From: Pseudovibrio axinellae
GTDB lineage: Bacteria > Pseudomonadota > Alphaproteobacteria > Rhizobiales > Stappiaceae
Direction of reading: 5' to 3'
NCBI RefSeq assembly: GCF_900110875.1
Contig: NZ_FOFM01000008.1
Location: forward strand, 91,349-155,348
DNA length: 64,000 nucleotides
Both the position numbers and the translations under genes were made by a program. Below the pieces are notes generated by a model. It was not told the origin of the DNA. It saw nothing but the letters and a program-made list of their open reading frames with translations, and did no database searches. Shown here one piece after another: positions 47,861 through 56,657 of the stretch (positions are counted from its first letter, which is position 1; every line of letters begins with the position of its first letter).

Positions 47861-48988
47861 ATGCTTGAACACCTTCACACACCATGCCTGCTGTTAGATG
47901 AGACGGTGCTACGAGCAAACATCAAAGGCATGGCGGATCGTTTTAAGCAGATCGGCGTTCCACTCCGTCCGCACTTTAAAACCGCTAAATCCATTGAGGT
48001 CGCCCGCATCCTTCAGGACCACGGTGCAAAAAGCTGGACGGTCTCCACACTGAAGGAAGCCGAGTACTTATCCTCTGCCCACTTTAAAGATATCCTCTAT
48101 GCCGTCTCCATCGTACCGCAGAAGATGGAACAGGTAATGGCATTGAGCCGCAACGGCGCTCAAATGGCAATTTGTTTAGACAGCCCAGAAATGGCTGATC
48201 AAATTTCATCTATGAAGTTAGATGGCCCTGCCCCTAAAGTGTATTTGGAAGTGGATGTCGATGGCCACCGCACCGGTGTGACCACCCATGACCAACGCGC
48301 CATAGAAACCGCGATAATTCTCTCACGTGCCAAAAATCTTGAATTTGCGGGCCTCATGGCACACGGCGGTGGCGTCAGCTATGCCGCAAATGGCAAAGCA
48401 GAACTGGAAGCCGCCGCTGAGCAGGAACGAACCACCACTCTTAGTGTAAAGGCAATGCTGCAAACTGCAGGTATTGCCTGCCCCCATGTAAGCATAGGCT
48501 CAACACCGACTGCCCTTTTCGGCACTTCATATGAAGGCGTAACAGATGTGCGCGCTGGTGTTTACATGTTTCAAGATGTGTTTCAGGCAAACCTGGGCAT
48601 GTGCGCTTTGGAAGATATTGCGGCAACAGTCCTCGCCACAGTCATCAGCCACGCCCCGCACCTCAACCGGATTGTGATAGATGCTGGAGGCTTGGCAATT
48701 TCCAACGACCGCTCCTGTGCGACCCAACGCAACGATTGCGGTTACGGCTTTCTAAGCGACGTGGACGGCTACGTTGATCCGTTGCTCTATGTCGAAGGTG
48801 TCAGTCAGGAACACGGCTACATCACCACCCGCGATGGCAGCTCCCTTCCCTTCGAGCTTTACCCACTCGGCTCCCAGCTGCGTGTTCTGCCCAACCATTC
48901 TTGCATGACTGTTGCAGCCTATGAGGGCTATAATCTGATCAATGGCAACCACGAAGGCCAATGGTGGGATCGTTGTAATCGCTGGTAG
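47861..48988 (+). CDS. DSD1 family PLP enzyme (D-threonine aldolase / D-serine dehydratase-like)
   Basis: 375-residue fold-type III PLP enzyme: alanine-racemase-like barrel with the Lys in RPHFKTAKS for PLP, EVDVDGHRTGV, GLMAHGGGVSY, and SIGSTPT, then a C-terminal D-serine-dehydratase-like domain with the metal-binding HSC triplet in LPNHSCMT. Family members act on D-threonine, D-serine or beta-hydroxyaspartate; the substrate cannot be told here. GGAG lies nine bases before the ATG. It stands alone ahead of the large pflB spacer. Confidence 0.9.
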   Translation: MLEHLHTPCLLLDETVLRANIKGMADRFKQIGVPLRPHFKTAKSIEVARILQDHGAKSWTVSTLKEAEYLSSAHFKDILYAVSIVPQKMEQVMALSRNGAQMAICLDSPEMADQISSMKLDGPAPKVYLEVDVDGHRTGVTTHDQRAIETAIILSRAKNLEFAGLMAHGGGVSYAANGKAELEAAAEQERTTTLSVKAMLQTAGIACPHVSIGSTPTALFGTSYEGVTDVRAGVYMFQDVFQANLGMCALEDIAATVLATVISHAPHLNRIVIDAGGLAISNDRSCATQRNDCGYGFLSDVDGYVDPLLYVEGVSQEHGYITTRDGSSLPFELYPLGSQLRVLPNHSCMTVAAYEGYNLINGNHEGQWWDRCNRW

Positions 48989-49062
48989 GTCAACCCCAAA
49001 AATCAAAAGACCACATCACGTCTCATTGATAACACCAGATTGTCGCACTACGAATTTGAATA

Positions 49063-49193
49063 GAAACCGGTTTTTCCGTTTCGCCCCCACTGAACCATCC
49101 GTGGATATCACCAAAACCGGCTCCGCAAGTGTGTCCAAATTGAGTCTTTTTGTCTCTGCCAAGCCCCTGATTGGTGCCGAAAACCGGATTTTC
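49063..49193. repeat. candidate small element with palindromic ends
   Basis: Left end GAAACCGGTTTTTC (49063-49076) and right end GAAAACCGGATTTTC (49179-49193) are near-identical self-complementary sequences that are also inverted copies of one another; a third AAAACCGG lies between (49113-49120). The layout resembles a small non-coding mobile or structural repeat. Only one copy is in the window, so this is tentative. Confidence 0.3.
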
Positions 49194-49251
49194 CACTCCT
49201 CTCACTAATATTTCAAAGCTCGCATGGCAGCTATGCAATTTGCCAATATCT

Positions 49252-49272
49252 ACATTATACTTACTATAATGT
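49252..49272. promoter_or_regulatory. inverted repeat ACATTATA-N5-TATAATGT
   Basis: Perfect 8-base inverted repeat with a 5-base centre. Its right arm contains TATAAT (49265-49270), a good -10 hexamer, so it may be an operator over a distal promoter or a simple hairpin. Confidence 0.4.
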
Positions 49273-49522
49273 ACCTAGACGCGCCCTATGTATAATTACC
49301 ACCAGATGATCTTCCGCTTCCTCAAACGTAACAGCGGCCCGAACTGTTGATTGTTATTTCTCTAATGAATTCAAAAGACTAAAACCACAGCGCCAACCAT
49401 TGAACTCAGCGCAACCATCAACTGTCAGATCACGAAATACAATCGATCTGACCCGAACAAAAATGTATGCATTTGTATAAAGAAGCCTTGCATTTTTTGC
49501 AGACCTGCTGGCCAGTCACAAA

Positions 49523-49563
49523 TTGACATGGATCAAGATATGAGCACTCGCAAAGCTTACAGT
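49523..49563 (+). promoter_or_regulatory. FNR-type pflB promoter
   Basis: TTGACATGGATCAA (49523-49536) fits the FNR/Anr consensus TTGAY-N4-RTCAA. Twenty-one bases later TACAGT (49558-49563) fits a -10 hexamer, which puts the FNR site near -41.5 from a start at about 49570, the class II activator position. Oxygen-limited induction of pflB is therefore expected. Confidence 0.78.
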
Positions 49564-49668
49564 TAAGGTCAACAAGCACTGGACGCAAGAAAGCGTAACC
49601 CACTGCAAGTTCTTGATATTTACTTGCAGAAGTACCGCAAAATTGCACTAATGATGAAGGACCTGAAA

Positions 49669-51960
49669 ATGGGTATTCACCAAAACGTTGACACAGCCAA
49701 CGCCGACACTCTTCCATTCTTGAAAGACGACGGACCCAAGGCTTACGCCGGTTTCAAAAAGGGTGACTGGAACAAAGAAATTGATGTACGCAATTTCATT
49801 CAGCTCAACTACACCCCGTATGAAGGTGCTGACGACTTCCTTGCCGGCCCAACTGCTGCAACAACCAAACTCTGGGACAACGTTCTTGAGTTGATGAAAG
49901 AAGAAAACAAAAAAGGCGTTCTCGACGCTGACACTGAAGTTGTTTCTTCTATCGTTTCTCACGCACCAGGCTACATCAACAAAGATCTCGAAAAGATCGT
50001 TGGTTTGCAAACCGACGCCCCATTGAAGCGCGCTTTGATGCCTTACGGCGGCCTGAAAATGGCAGCAGCCGCTCTGGAGAGCAATGGTTACAAACTTTCA
50101 GAAAAAACCGCTGAGGTTTTCTCTAAGCACCGCAAAACACACAACGACGGTGTGTTCGATCTTTACACTCCGGAAATTCGCCGCGCTCGTTCCGCTGGCA
50201 TCGTAACCGGCCTTCCAGATGCTTATGGCCGTGGCCGCATCATCGGCGATTACCGCCGCGTGGCGCTGTACGGCATCGACAAGCTGATGGAAGACAAGAA
50301 AGCACAGCATGCTTCTCTGGACGGCAACGTCCTGAATGAAGAAACACTGCGCCTTCGTGAAGAAATCTCAGAACAGTACCGCTCCCTCGCTGAACTGAAG
50401 GAAATGGGCGCTGCACACGGCTGCGACATCAGCCGCCCTGCAGAAAACGCTCAAGAAGCTATTCAGTGGCTTTACCTCGGCTACCTTGCTGCGATCAAAG
50501 AGCAGAACGGTGCAGCCATGTCTCTGGGCCGCACAACCACCTTCCTTGACGTTTACATCCAGCGCGATCTGGACAAAGGCATCATCACGGAAGATGAAGC
50601 ACAAGAACTGATGGATCACTTCGTCATGAAGCTCCGTATGGTTCGCTTCATGCGTACTCCAGATTACAACGCGCTGTTCTCTGGCGATCCGGTATGGGTA
50701 ACTGAATCCATCGGTGGCATGGGCGTCGATGGCCGCACATTGGTCACCAAAAGCTCCTTCCGTGTTCTGCAGACCCTTGTGAACCTCGGCCCTGCACCAG
50801 AACCAAACCTGACCGTTCTGTGGTCCGAGCATATGCCTAAGGGCTTCAAAGACTACTGCTCAAAGATCTCCATCGAGACCTCTTCTGTTCAGTACGAAAA
50901 TGATGACCTGATGCGTCGTTACTGGGGTGATGACTACGGTATCGCTTGCTGTGTATCTGCAATGCGCATTGGCAAGCAGATGCAGTTCTTCGGTGCACGT
51001 GCCAACCTTGCAAAAGCAATGCTTTACGCAATCAATGGCGGCATTGACGAAAAAACTGGCAAACAGGTCGGTCCAAAAGCGCACCCAATCACCGGCGACG
51101 TGCTGGAATGGGATGAGCTGGAACCACTTTACGACCAGATGCTCGACTGGATTGCAAAGGTCTACGTTCAGGCGCTGAACTGCATCCACTTCAGCCACGA
51201 CAAGTACAACTACGAGCGCGTTGAAATGGCGCTGCATGACCGCGACATCCTGCGCACCATGGCATGTGGTATTGCTGGCCTGTCCGTTGTTGCTGACAGT
51301 ATCTCCGCAATCAAAAACGCGAAGGTCAACATCATCCGTAACGACGAAGGTCTCGCAGTTGATTACGAAATTGAGGGTGATTTCCCTTGCTTCGGTAACA
51401 ACGATGACAGCGTTGATGTGATTGCAGAAGACATCATGAAGAAATTCATGGGCAAAATCCGCAATCAGCCAATGTACCGCAATGCGACACCGACACAGTC
51501 TGTACTGACCATCACATCCAACGTGGTGTACGGTAAGAAGACTGGCTCTACTCCGGATGGACGTAAAGCAGGTGAACCATTTGCACCGGGTGCAAACCCA
51601 ATGCATGGCCGTGACCAGAAGGGCGCAGTGGCTTCTATGAAGTCTCTCTGCAAACTTCCTTACGAAGACAGCCAGGACGGTATCTCCTACACCTTCTCCA
51701 TCATCCCGGGCGCACTGGGCAAGGATGAAGCTGAACGGATCGACAACCTGTCCCACCTGCTCGACGGTTACATGCATGACATGGGTCACCACATCAACGT
51801 GAACGTGTTCGACCGCAAGACCTTGGAAGATGCAATGGAACATCCTGAGCTGTACCCACAGCTCACCGTTCGTGTCTCCGGTTACGCCGTGAATTTCATC
51901 AAGCTGACCCGTGAACAGCAGATGGATGTGATCAACCGTACATTCCACGGTCAGCGCTAA
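49669..51960 (+). CDS. pflB: formate C-acetyltransferase (pyruvate formate-lyase)
   Basis: 763-residue glycyl radical enzyme that splits pyruvate with CoA into acetyl-CoA and formate without oxygen. The active-site cysteine pair is C427-C428 in [10 protein letters not shown]; the radical Gly738 is in [39 protein letters not shown] and [32 protein letters not shown] are family blocks. Start at ATG 49669 because AAGGA lies eight bases upstream; in-frame Met codons at 49651-49656 would include that site. FNR box upstream. After the stop, in-frame codons repeat the C-terminal GQR. Confidence 0.97.
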   Translation: MGIHQNVDTANADTLPFLKDDGPKAYAGFKKGDWNKEIDVRNFIQLNYTPYEGADDFLAGPTAATTKLWDNVLELMKEENKKGVLDADTEVVSSIVSHAPGYINKDLEKIVGLQTDAPLKRALMPYGGLKMAAAALESNGYKLSEKTAEVFSKHRKTHNDGVFDLYTPEIRRARSAGIVTGLPDAYGRGRIIGDYRRVALYGIDKLMEDKKAQHASLDGNVLNEETLRLREEISEQYRSLAELKEMGAAHGCDISRPAENAQEAIQWLYLGYLAAIKEQNGAAMSLGRTTTFLDVYIQRDLDKGIITEDEAQELMDHFVMKLRMVRFMRTPDYNALFSGDPVWVTESIGGMGVDGRTLVTKSSFRVLQTLVNLGPAPEPNLTVLWSEHMPKGFKDYCSKISIETSSVQYENDDLMRRYWGDDYGIACCVSAMRIGKQMQFFGARANLAKAMLYAINGGIDEKTGKQVGPKAHPITGDVLEWDELEPLYDQMLDWIAKVYVQALNCIHFSHDKYNYERVEMALHDRDILRTMACGIAGLSVVADSISAIKNAKVNIIRNDEGLAVDYEIEGDFPCFGNNDDSVDVIAEDIMKKFMGKIRNQPMYRNATPTQSVLTITSNVVYGKKTGSTPDGRKAGEPFAPGANPMHGRDQKGAVASMKSLCKLPYEDSQDGISYTFSIIPGALGKDEAERIDNLSHLLDGYMHDMGHHINVNVFDRKTLEDAMEHPELYPQLTVRVSGYAVNFIKLTREQQMDVINRTFHGQR

Positions 51961-52268
51961 CAGCACTGGGCCAACGGTCAGCGCTGATAACGCTAACCTC
52001 TCAATCTCCAAGACAAGGCGCGGGACTTAGTCCCGCGCCTTCTTTGCTGCGACAAATCCGCTGAAACGTGCTCCAATTGCTAAAAATGAGTGCGACAGGA
52101 GCGCACATGCGCCGAAAATGAATGGCTGCGTTGCACAATTTCATCTTTAAAAACAAGGTCAAAGACCTTACTTTTAAAGCATTATAAAAAGCAGAAGCGG
52201 CTAGAGGAAAAATCCTCACTCCCTATCAAAAACAGGCCGCTCGCAAACAATGATAAAGGACGCCAGCC
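51961..52268. other. pflB-pflA spacer
   Basis: 308 bases holding the pflB terminator and, at 52145-52179, a second hairpin built from CTTTAAAA / TTTTAAAG outside AAGGTC / GACCTT. A 12-base direct repeat ACGGTCAGCGCT (51947-51958 and 51974-51985) spans the pflB stop. No gene; no FNR site seen for pflA. Confidence 0.6.
52015..52045 (+). terminator. intrinsic terminator of pflB
   Basis: Twelve-base stem AAGGCGCGGGAC / GTCCCGCGCCTT with a three-base loop, then TCTTT. A very stable structure, so pflA is expected to be much less expressed than pflB or to have its own promoter. Confidence 0.85.
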
Positions 52269-53003
52269 ATGCAAGACACCATGGGCTATGTTCACTCAGT
52301 AGAAACAGGCGGAACGGTAGACGGTCCGGGTCTGCGCTACATTGTGTTCACCTCTGGCTGTCCGCTGCGCTGCCTGTACTGCCACAACCCGGACACTCTC
52401 AAGCTGAAAGCTGGCAAACAATCCTCCGCCTATGAGCTTTTGAAGGACATCTCCACCTACCGCACCTATTTTGAAACTGGTGGCGGCGGCCTGACCGTGA
52501 GTGGCGGTGAACCTATGGCACAAAAAGAGTTCCTCAAAACTCTTTTATGGGGCTGTAACCAGATGGGCGTTCACACCACCGTAGACACATCCGGCTACCT
52601 GCACGCCAACCTCGATGACGAAACCATCGACATGGCAGACCTCTACCTGCTCGACATCAAGTCCTGGGTACCGGAAACCTACAAGAAGGTCACCGGCGTT
52701 GAAGTTGGCCCAACCCTTGAGTTTGCAAAGCGTCTGGAAAAGATGGAAAAAGACGTCTGGATCCGCTTCGTGCTGGTACCGGGCCTCACAGACGCCCCTG
52801 AAAATGTTGAAGGCGTCGCAAAGTTCGTCTCCGAGCTTGGCAACGTAAAGCGCGTTGATGTGCTGCCCTTCCACAAAATGGGCGAACACAAGTGGCAATC
52901 CATGGGCAAAGCTTACCAGCTCAAAGACACACGCGAGCCGACAGCAGAAGAAACCGAAGCAGCCAAAGAAACTTTCCGCAACTATGGGCTCGACGTGCAT
53001 TAA
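52269..53003 (+). CDS. pflA: pyruvate formate-lyase activating enzyme
   Basis: 244-residue radical-SAM activase that generates the glycyl radical on PflB. The [4Fe-4S] ligands are C31, C35, C38 in CPLRCLYCHNPD; TVDGPGLRYIVFTSG precedes, TVSGGEP is the SAM motif, and VDTSGYL, DIKSW and VPGLTD follow. AAGGA lies ahead of the ATG. It follows pflB but is separated by a strong terminator. Confidence 0.96.
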   Translation: MQDTMGYVHSVETGGTVDGPGLRYIVFTSGCPLRCLYCHNPDTLKLKAGKQSSAYELLKDISTYRTYFETGGGGLTVSGGEPMAQKEFLKTLLWGCNQMGVHTTVDTSGYLHANLDDETIDMADLYLLDIKSWVPETYKKVTGVEVGPTLEFAKRLEKMEKDVWIRFVLVPGLTDAPENVEGVAKFVSELGNVKRVDVLPFHKMGEHKWQSMGKAYQLKDTREPTAEETEAAKETFRNYGLDVH

Positions 53004-53540
53004 GCACTGACCCTTCAAAAAGTATAGAGCGGTCAGCGCTGCTCTCTACAAAATCACTCTTCACTATGCAAATCGTGACAAGGCTTCTCTTTAAAGAAAC
53101 AGAACAACAACAATAGGCAGAAGCAGCTGCCAAAGTATTGACCTCACCGCCTACACTGCCGTGATACCCGCTCCCTCAACATTACCCTGCGTCTGAACCT
53201 TCCATAGGAAGCCAACAAACGTTTGGTGACCCACCGCAGTTTTCTTTAAAACCACTTCGCAAACGACCCGAACGGCATGGCCCTCGGAAGCAGTTAGTCA
53301 TGAATATGGATTTACAATCACCCCCAACTGACATCTGCACGACCGAATAAAAGCATACAAAAATAATAGATTTTCAAGTGTAATTTGAATTCATAATTTA
53401 CATTGCAGACAAGCTGTACTCTCCAAACCTTGCCAACACCACAAACTCAATAGAATAGAACTCAAAAGTCCGAATTTTGCCGTTCAACCCAAGGCTTAAA
53501 CGCTAACTCTCGTGAATAAAGCCGCGAAGATGAGAGTGCT
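53004..53540. other. spacer between pflA and yqhD
   Basis: 537 bases with no convincing gene, repeat or FNR box. The stretch 53330-53470 is AT-rich and may hold the yqhD promoter; I cannot assign hexamers with confidence. Confidence 0.4.
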
Positions 53541-54689
53541 ATGAAGTTCACATACCATAACCCAACAAAAATACTATTTGGTCAGGGAAAGCTGACTATG
53601 ATCCGCAACCAGATACCATCTGGAAGTCGCATTCTGCTTGCATATGGCGGTGGATCAATCAAAGCCAATGGAATTTATGAGAAGGTGCTTGACGCTCTCC
53701 ATGGCTTCAAAATTGTCGAGTTTTCCGGCATTGAAGCAAACCCCTGCATAGAAACCTTGGAGAAAGCTGTAGCTCTTTACAAAGCCAACGACTTGAACTT
53801 CATCCTCGCCGTTGGCGGAGGCTCCGTAATTGATGGATGCAAGTTTATCGCAGCGGCTGCACATTACGACGGCGACCTTTGGGATATACCGCGCGGCGTA
53901 CATCAGGTTCAAAAAGCAGCACCGATCGCCTGCATTCTTACACTGCCAGCAACAGGCTCAGAATCCAACGACAACTCTGTCATTACACGTCACGCCACAG
54001 CTGAAAAACTTTCATTCGATTCCCCTCACCTGTATCCGCTTTTTGCAGTTCTGGACCCAGACGCCATGAAGACCCTACCAGAACGACAGTTGAAAAACGG
54101 CCTAGTTGACGCCTTTATCCATGTCTGCGAGCAATACCTAACCTTCCCGACTGGTGCATTGGTGCAAGACGCCTATGCAGAAGCACTACTTCGAACGCTT
54201 GTCCGCCTGGGTAAAAGCTATAAGGACCGAGAAACGGATGAATGGCGTGCAAATTTGATGTATGCCGCCAATCAGGGGCTGAATGGCCTCATCTCATGCG
54301 GAGTGCCCAGCGACTGGGCAACCCATCAAATCGGCCACGAACTGACGGCACGCTTTGGTATCGATCACGCACAAACACTTACCATTATCCAGCCCAGCCT
54401 TCTGCGAAATCAAATTGACTTAAAACGCGAAAAATTGGAGCAGATGGGAACTAGTGTCTTTTCGCTCCCCAAAGCAGCAGATCTGGCAGAAAATACAGTC
54501 GATGCAATTGAGGCGTTTTATCAAGGACTTGCAATGCCGACGTCTTTCTCTGATGCCAACATTACCGATCAGAGAACGATTGACTCTCTCTTAGATATCA
54601 TTAGGAGCCGTGATTTCCTGCAAGCCCTTGGCGAACGCGGAACCATAACGCCCAGCGCGATCCGCGACATTGTATACGCTGCTCGCTAA
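53541..54689 (+). CDS. yqhD: iron-containing type alcohol/aldehyde reductase YqhD
   Basis: 382-residue group III alcohol dehydrogenase closely matching YqhD in pattern: NPTKILFGQGKL, LLAYGGGSIKANGIY, LAVGGGSVIDGCKFIAAAAHY, LTLPATGSESN, and metal ligands in VDAFIHVCEQY (Asp, His), DWATHQIGHELTA (His) and FGIDHAQTL (His). The enzyme reduces short-chain aldehydes with NADPH. Together with YghZ and GloA it suggests detoxification of aldehydes formed during fermentation and stress. It is on the same strand as pflBA but far from pflA. Confidence 0.93.
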   Translation: MKFTYHNPTKILFGQGKLTMIRNQIPSGSRILLAYGGGSIKANGIYEKVLDALHGFKIVEFSGIEANPCIETLEKAVALYKANDLNFILAVGGGSVIDGCKFIAAAAHYDGDLWDIPRGVHQVQKAAPIACILTLPATGSESNDNSVITRHATAEKLSFDSPHLYPLFAVLDPDAMKTLPERQLKNGLVDAFIHVCEQYLTFPTGALVQDAYAEALLRTLVRLGKSYKDRETDEWRANLMYAANQGLNGLISCGVPSDWATHQIGHELTARFGIDHAQTLTIIQPSLLRNQIDLKREKLEQMGTSVFSLPKAADLAENTVDAIEAFYQGLAMPTSFSDANITDQRTIDSLLDIIRSRDFLQALGERGTITPSAIRDIVYAAR

Positions 54690-54837
54690 ACAGCCCGCTG
54701 CACACAAGACTGACGAGCTTTAGCAATCATTTTTGTGGGTACAGCTAACACTCTGCGAGTTCTTCAGTGACAAGCACATCACCGGCCCGCTATCCCTGTG
54801 ACATATCAGGCATTCCCCACAGAAAGCACAAGCAGGC

Positions 54838-55794
54838 ATGTTGCATCTCTCCAATACCCAGACAAAAGACGCACTTCCGTACCCTCAGTTGGTGCAGGCC
54901 TTGAGAGAAATGTTCAAGCAAGGCTGTGAAATGCCATTACGGCACCACCATGCAATTGGCGTACCAGGTAATTCAGATGCGACATTGCTTCTCATGCCTG
55001 CATGGCAATCTGGCGCATACTTTGGCGTCAAGCTTGCCAGCGTTTTCCCCGGCAATGCAGATATAGGCCTTCCCGCAGTTTCAGCCACATACCTTCTTTC
55101 TGACGGGAACACAGGTATGCCGCTTGCTTTGATCGATGGCGGGGAGCTCACAGCACGCCGAACTGCAGCAGCTTCAGCACTTGCCGCCGACTACCTGGCA
55201 AGAAAAGACGCAAAAACAATGACTATGGTTGGAACGGGGCGGCTTTCCACCAACCTTATTGAGGCACACTGCGCAGTGAGAGAGATTTCGACGGTTTACC
55301 TATGGGGGAGAAACTTTGATAAAGCACAGGCCAACGCACGCGACCTAAACGCATCTCTCCCCATCAACGTGGTTGCCAAACAATCTTTAAAGCAAGCCGT
55401 TGAGCAGGCTGATATCATTTCCGTTGCAACTCTTTCCAACACACCACTCGTTAAAGGTGAGTGGCTACAAGCTGGAAGTCACCTTGATCTCGTTGGAGGT
55501 TTCACTCCATACATGCGTGAAGCAGATGACATCGCAGTATCACGCGCTCATGTATTTGTGGACACCCGTGAGGGCGCAATGAACGAAGCTGGCGATATAA
55601 CAGTCCCGCTCGCAAATGGCACTCTGACACCCGAAGATGTTCAAGCTGATCTATTTGATCTTGCAAAGGGTCAACACGCAGGGCGAACCAGCACAAATGA
55701 GATTACCTTCTTCAAATCTGTCGGTGCAGCACTCGAAGACCTCGCCGGAGCCGTTCTTGCCTATAAAAACTCAAAGGCACTCAAGTCTGCATAG
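54838..55794 (+). CDS. ornithine cyclodeaminase / ketimine reductase family protein
   Basis: 318-residue OCD/mu-crystallin family enzyme. Seen: PLRHHHAIGVPG, LLLMPAWQSGAYFGVKLASVFPGN with the catalytic Lys, GGELTARRTAAASALAADYLAR, the nucleotide site MVGTGRLSTNL, ISVATLSNTPLV and DLVGGFTPYMREAD. The LVGGF with GF-TP pattern suits delta-1-pyrroline-2-carboxylate or similar ketimine reductase rather than true ornithine cyclodeaminase; substrate unknown. It converges on the LapG-like gene with a 20-base gap. Confidence 0.88.
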   Translation: MLHLSNTQTKDALPYPQLVQALREMFKQGCEMPLRHHHAIGVPGNSDATLLLMPAWQSGAYFGVKLASVFPGNADIGLPAVSATYLLSDGNTGMPLALIDGGELTARRTAAASALAADYLARKDAKTMTMVGTGRLSTNLIEAHCAVREISTVYLWGRNFDKAQANARDLNASLPINVVAKQSLKQAVEQADIISVATLSNTPLVKGEWLQAGSHLDLVGGFTPYMREADDIAVSRAHVFVDTREGAMNEAGDITVPLANGTLTPEDVQADLFDLAKGQHAGRTSTNEITFFKSVGAALEDLAGAVLAYKNSKALKSA

Positions 55795-55814
55795 GTGTAT
55801 GAACGTCAGTACCT

Positions 55815-56651
55815 CTAACCGTCCCTATGCTGCGCCCAAAACTGCTGCCGCATCTCATCAGTTCTGAAATGAGTGAAGTGCATATCTCTACGCATAGAAA
55901 CAAGCGGTTGATAATGCAGTAAGTCTGTTTCTTTGGTCACGACTGGTCTAAGGCTATCCATTACATATCGCTCCCCCTGAAACAGCAGTGACGTCACCGC
56001 ATGGATCACATTTCGCCGACTGTCCTTCACAACAACCAAGCGAAGATCTTCCTCACTGTAACCAAGCGCAAGCAAACTAAAGTACTTAGCGATTGCATAG
56101 TCCTCACAATCTCCCCGAAAACCAAGGAACTGCAAGGGCGCACGCCAGACGTCTGCGTGCCCAGCGCGAACTGACTGAGGGTCGAAACCCGCATTTTCAT
56201 TGATGTAAGAGTTGAGCAACGAGAGTTGACGTAATGACTTTGCCTGCCCAACACCGCGGATGATACGTGCCCAATACTCAACTGATCCGGCACAGCGCAT
56301 TTGGTCAGACATACATTCTTTTAAAGAGACTAATTGCCTATCACACTCTGGAAGAATCGCCTGCCACTTCTTAAAAGCAAGGCTTTGGCCACCATTGATC
56401 TCTACTGAGCCAAACAGCCCGCAGCTCTCTCTCTTGGTCTTGTCGAGGGTTTTGGGAAGCCTGATGAATGCAAAGAAGCGCTGAAGGCCAGACTTATCCT
56501 GATGACTTAACAACAGGCTCTGTGCCCCTGCTCTGGACATAGAGGCAACGATACCAGTTAAAAAGGCAGTCTTAACCACCATTCCTACAAAACTGCGCCG
56601 GACCAAGCCTCGCCTCATGCGGTGCTTACCCCGGTATTCGGGAAGTGTCAT
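55815..56651 (-). CDS. LapG-like transglutaminase-type cysteine protease
   Basis: 278-residue BTLCP (DUF920) family protease with N-terminal signal region. Catalytic triad Cys182 in GDCEDYAIAKY, His217 in NVIHAVTSL and Asp232 in YVMDSL; acidic residues around the Cys (D181, E183, D184) match the calcium site of LapG. LapG cleaves the N-terminal retention module of LapA-type adhesins in the periplasm. The signal has a twin-arginine-like VRRSFVGM. The alternative start at 56618 (MRRGLVRRSF) keeps the signal. It lies six bases behind the HlyD gene, so the two form an operon. Confidence 0.9.
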   Translation of the reverse strand: MTLPEYRGKHRMRRGLVRRSFVGMVVKTAFLTGIVASMSRAGAQSLLLSHQDKSGLQRFFAFIRLPKTLDKTKRESCGLFGSVEINGGQSLAFKKWQAILPECDRQLVSLKECMSDQMRCAGSVEYWARIIRGVGQAKSLRQLSLLNSYINENAGFDPQSVRAGHADVWRAPLQFLGFRGDCEDYAIAKYFSLLALGYSEEDLRLVVVKDSRRNVIHAVTSLLFQGERYVMDSLRPVVTKETDLLHYQPLVSMRRDMHFTHFRTDEMRQQFWAQHRDG

Positions 56652-56657
56652 AACAAA

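Larger units (their letters stand above)
48989..49668. other. long spacer upstream of pflB
   Basis: 680 bases without a supported protein gene. Contents: a 130-base segment with palindromic GAAAACCGGNTTTTC ends (49063-49193), a perfect inverted repeat ACATTATA-N5-TATAATGT (49252-49272), and the FNR-type pflB promoter (49523-49563). Short frames on both strands here do not look like genes. Confidence 0.6.

Noticed and set aside
48942..49238. Short frames on both strands in the pflB upstream spacer
   Set aside because: Composition and lack of start signals argue against coding; they overlap the palindromic repeat segment.
50860..52011. 383-codon minus-strand frame opposite pflB
   Set aside because: The codon pattern of pflB, a highly expressed gene, leaves the opposite strand open; the translation shows no domain and pflB motifs are unambiguous.
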